A program made the position numbers and the translations under genes. This document shows, one piece after another, positions 5,459 to 5,790 of a stretch of DNA of 5,790 bases. Location of the stretch: NCBI GenBank assembly GCA_003661905.1, contig QMXA01000082.1, forward strand, positions 1-5,790. Reading direction: 5' to 3'. Numbering within the stretch: position 1 is the stretch's first letter; the number at the start of each line of letters is the position of its first letter. The notes below the pieces were generated by a model, which searched no databases, was not told the DNA's origin, and saw only the letters and a program-made list of their open reading frames with translations. This stretch comes from Thermoprotei archaeon (GTDB lineage Archaea > Thermoproteota > Thermoprotei_A > Sulfolobales > Ignisphaeraceae).

Positions 5459-5790
5459 TCACATTGCTATAGGTACATCACTTTCATGCGTTACCAAAAA
5501 CTCTCTAATTATTACTTCGCTATGGGTCTCTTAACTATACTACTCAAGACTTTTTCCACAACTTCGAATCTCTAAGAATTTCATAGTAGCTACATCAATA
5601 CCATTAACAAGTAAACTAATGAGGAGCAGCGACTATGTAATCTCTATCAATGCAGCATTCCTTGACACACCTATACTATTATCTCTAATTCTTAGGGAAA
5701 AGCCCTCAATCGGTATTCCTAGTTTTGTATACATAGATCCTTAGTAGACATGTAACAGAAGGAGATCTATATACGTAACTATTTTATTGC
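5459..5790 (-). pseudogene. Decayed protein-coding gene, family not recognised (right end open)
   Basis: Reading leftwards on the minus strand, one frame gives protein-like sequence with in-frame stops. It runs from the window edge (IVTYIDLLLLHVY) to TAA at 5743-5741, then a 33-codon stretch starting at ATG 5734 (including KLGIPIEGFSLRI and GVSRNAALIEI) to TAG at 5635-5633, then SLLLISLLVNGIDVATMKF. Near 5567 the coding-like reading moves to another frame (FEVVEKVLSSIVKRP, 5568-5524), then returns to the first frame (SEVIIREFLVTHESD and so on) to TGA at 5461-5459. In the clearest segments about 75-90% of codons start with a purine, as in real genes; the competing plus-strand frames give about half. 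I do not recognise the family. The gene may start beyond the right edge. The plus-strand short frames here, for example a 41-codon one at 5619-5744, are probably shadows. Sequencing error is possible but would have to occur at several places. Confidence 0.45.

Noticed and set aside
5311..5472. Plus-strand 53-codon frame starting with ATG in the right-hand region
   Set aside because: It has no Shine-Dalgarno site and no TATA box at the right distance, and only about half its codons start with a purine. It overlaps the more coding-like minus-strand frames.
5456..5575. Plus-strand 39-codon frame about 31 bases downstream of a good TATA-like element (5421-5430), a possible leaderless small gene
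   Set aside because: It lies opposite the minus-strand relic, whose codon bias is much stronger, and the TATA-like sequence is part of an AT-rich inverted repeat that would score on either strand.
5555..5580. TTCGAATC resembling a tRNA T-loop
   Set aside because: The flanking bases do not pair into a T-stem and no acceptor, D or anticodon arms are found around it on either strand.
5619..5744. Plus-strand 41-codon frame ending in SFVYIDP and two TAG stops
   Set aside because: It looks protein-like at first sight, but first-position purine content is near one half, while the minus strand across the same bases reaches about 80%. Treated as a shadow of the decayed gene.

Overview
The window looks like chromosomal DNA of an AT-rich, probably hyperthermophilic crenarchaeon (Thermoprotei; order not resolvable from here). 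The evidence is an archaeal Lhr-type helicase, an archaeal SpoIIM-family membrane protein, a crenarchaeal DUF2192-like protein, a winged-helix regulator of archaeal type, heavy use of AGA/AGG/ATA codons, TTTAAATA-type TATA boxes, purine-rich Shine-Dalgarno sites, GTG/TTG starts, and a textbook archaeal C/D box guide RNA.

Layout, left to right. Positions 61-2739 (minus) hold a complete large SF2 helicase. At 2740-2835 is a short divergent promoter region with one near-symmetric TATA element that can serve both the helicase (minus) and a SpoIIM-like gene (plus, 2836-3447) with an almost leaderless GTG start. Exactly between the stop codons of the SpoIIM gene and the convergent 80-residue gene (3501-3743, minus) lies a C/D box sRNA on the plus strand. 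It has C, D', C' and D boxes and two guides, and its C box shares one base with the spoIIM stop codon. Further right, minus strand, is a two-gene operon: a DUF2192-like gene (4295-5026) followed with overlap by a winged-helix transcription factor (3811-4302). A perfect 13-base palindrome sits one base upstream of the operon's first start codon.

The right-hand 760 bases (5027-5790) hold no intact gene. Part of this is promoter and leader for the operon. From 5459 to the right edge, however, the minus strand reads like a protein interrupted by in-frame stops and a probable pair of compensating frameshifts, with coding-type base bias. I read it as a decayed gene of unrecognised family, possibly continuing past the window. 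A second coding-like tail (5268-5354) may belong to the same or another relic.

Functionally the region is housekeeping: nucleic-acid remodelling (helicase), rRNA or tRNA modification guidance (sRNA), a membrane protein of unknown role, and a small regulator operon. I see no CRISPR array, transposase, tRNA or defence cassette. The strongest items for a second look are the guide RNA and the decayed gene.
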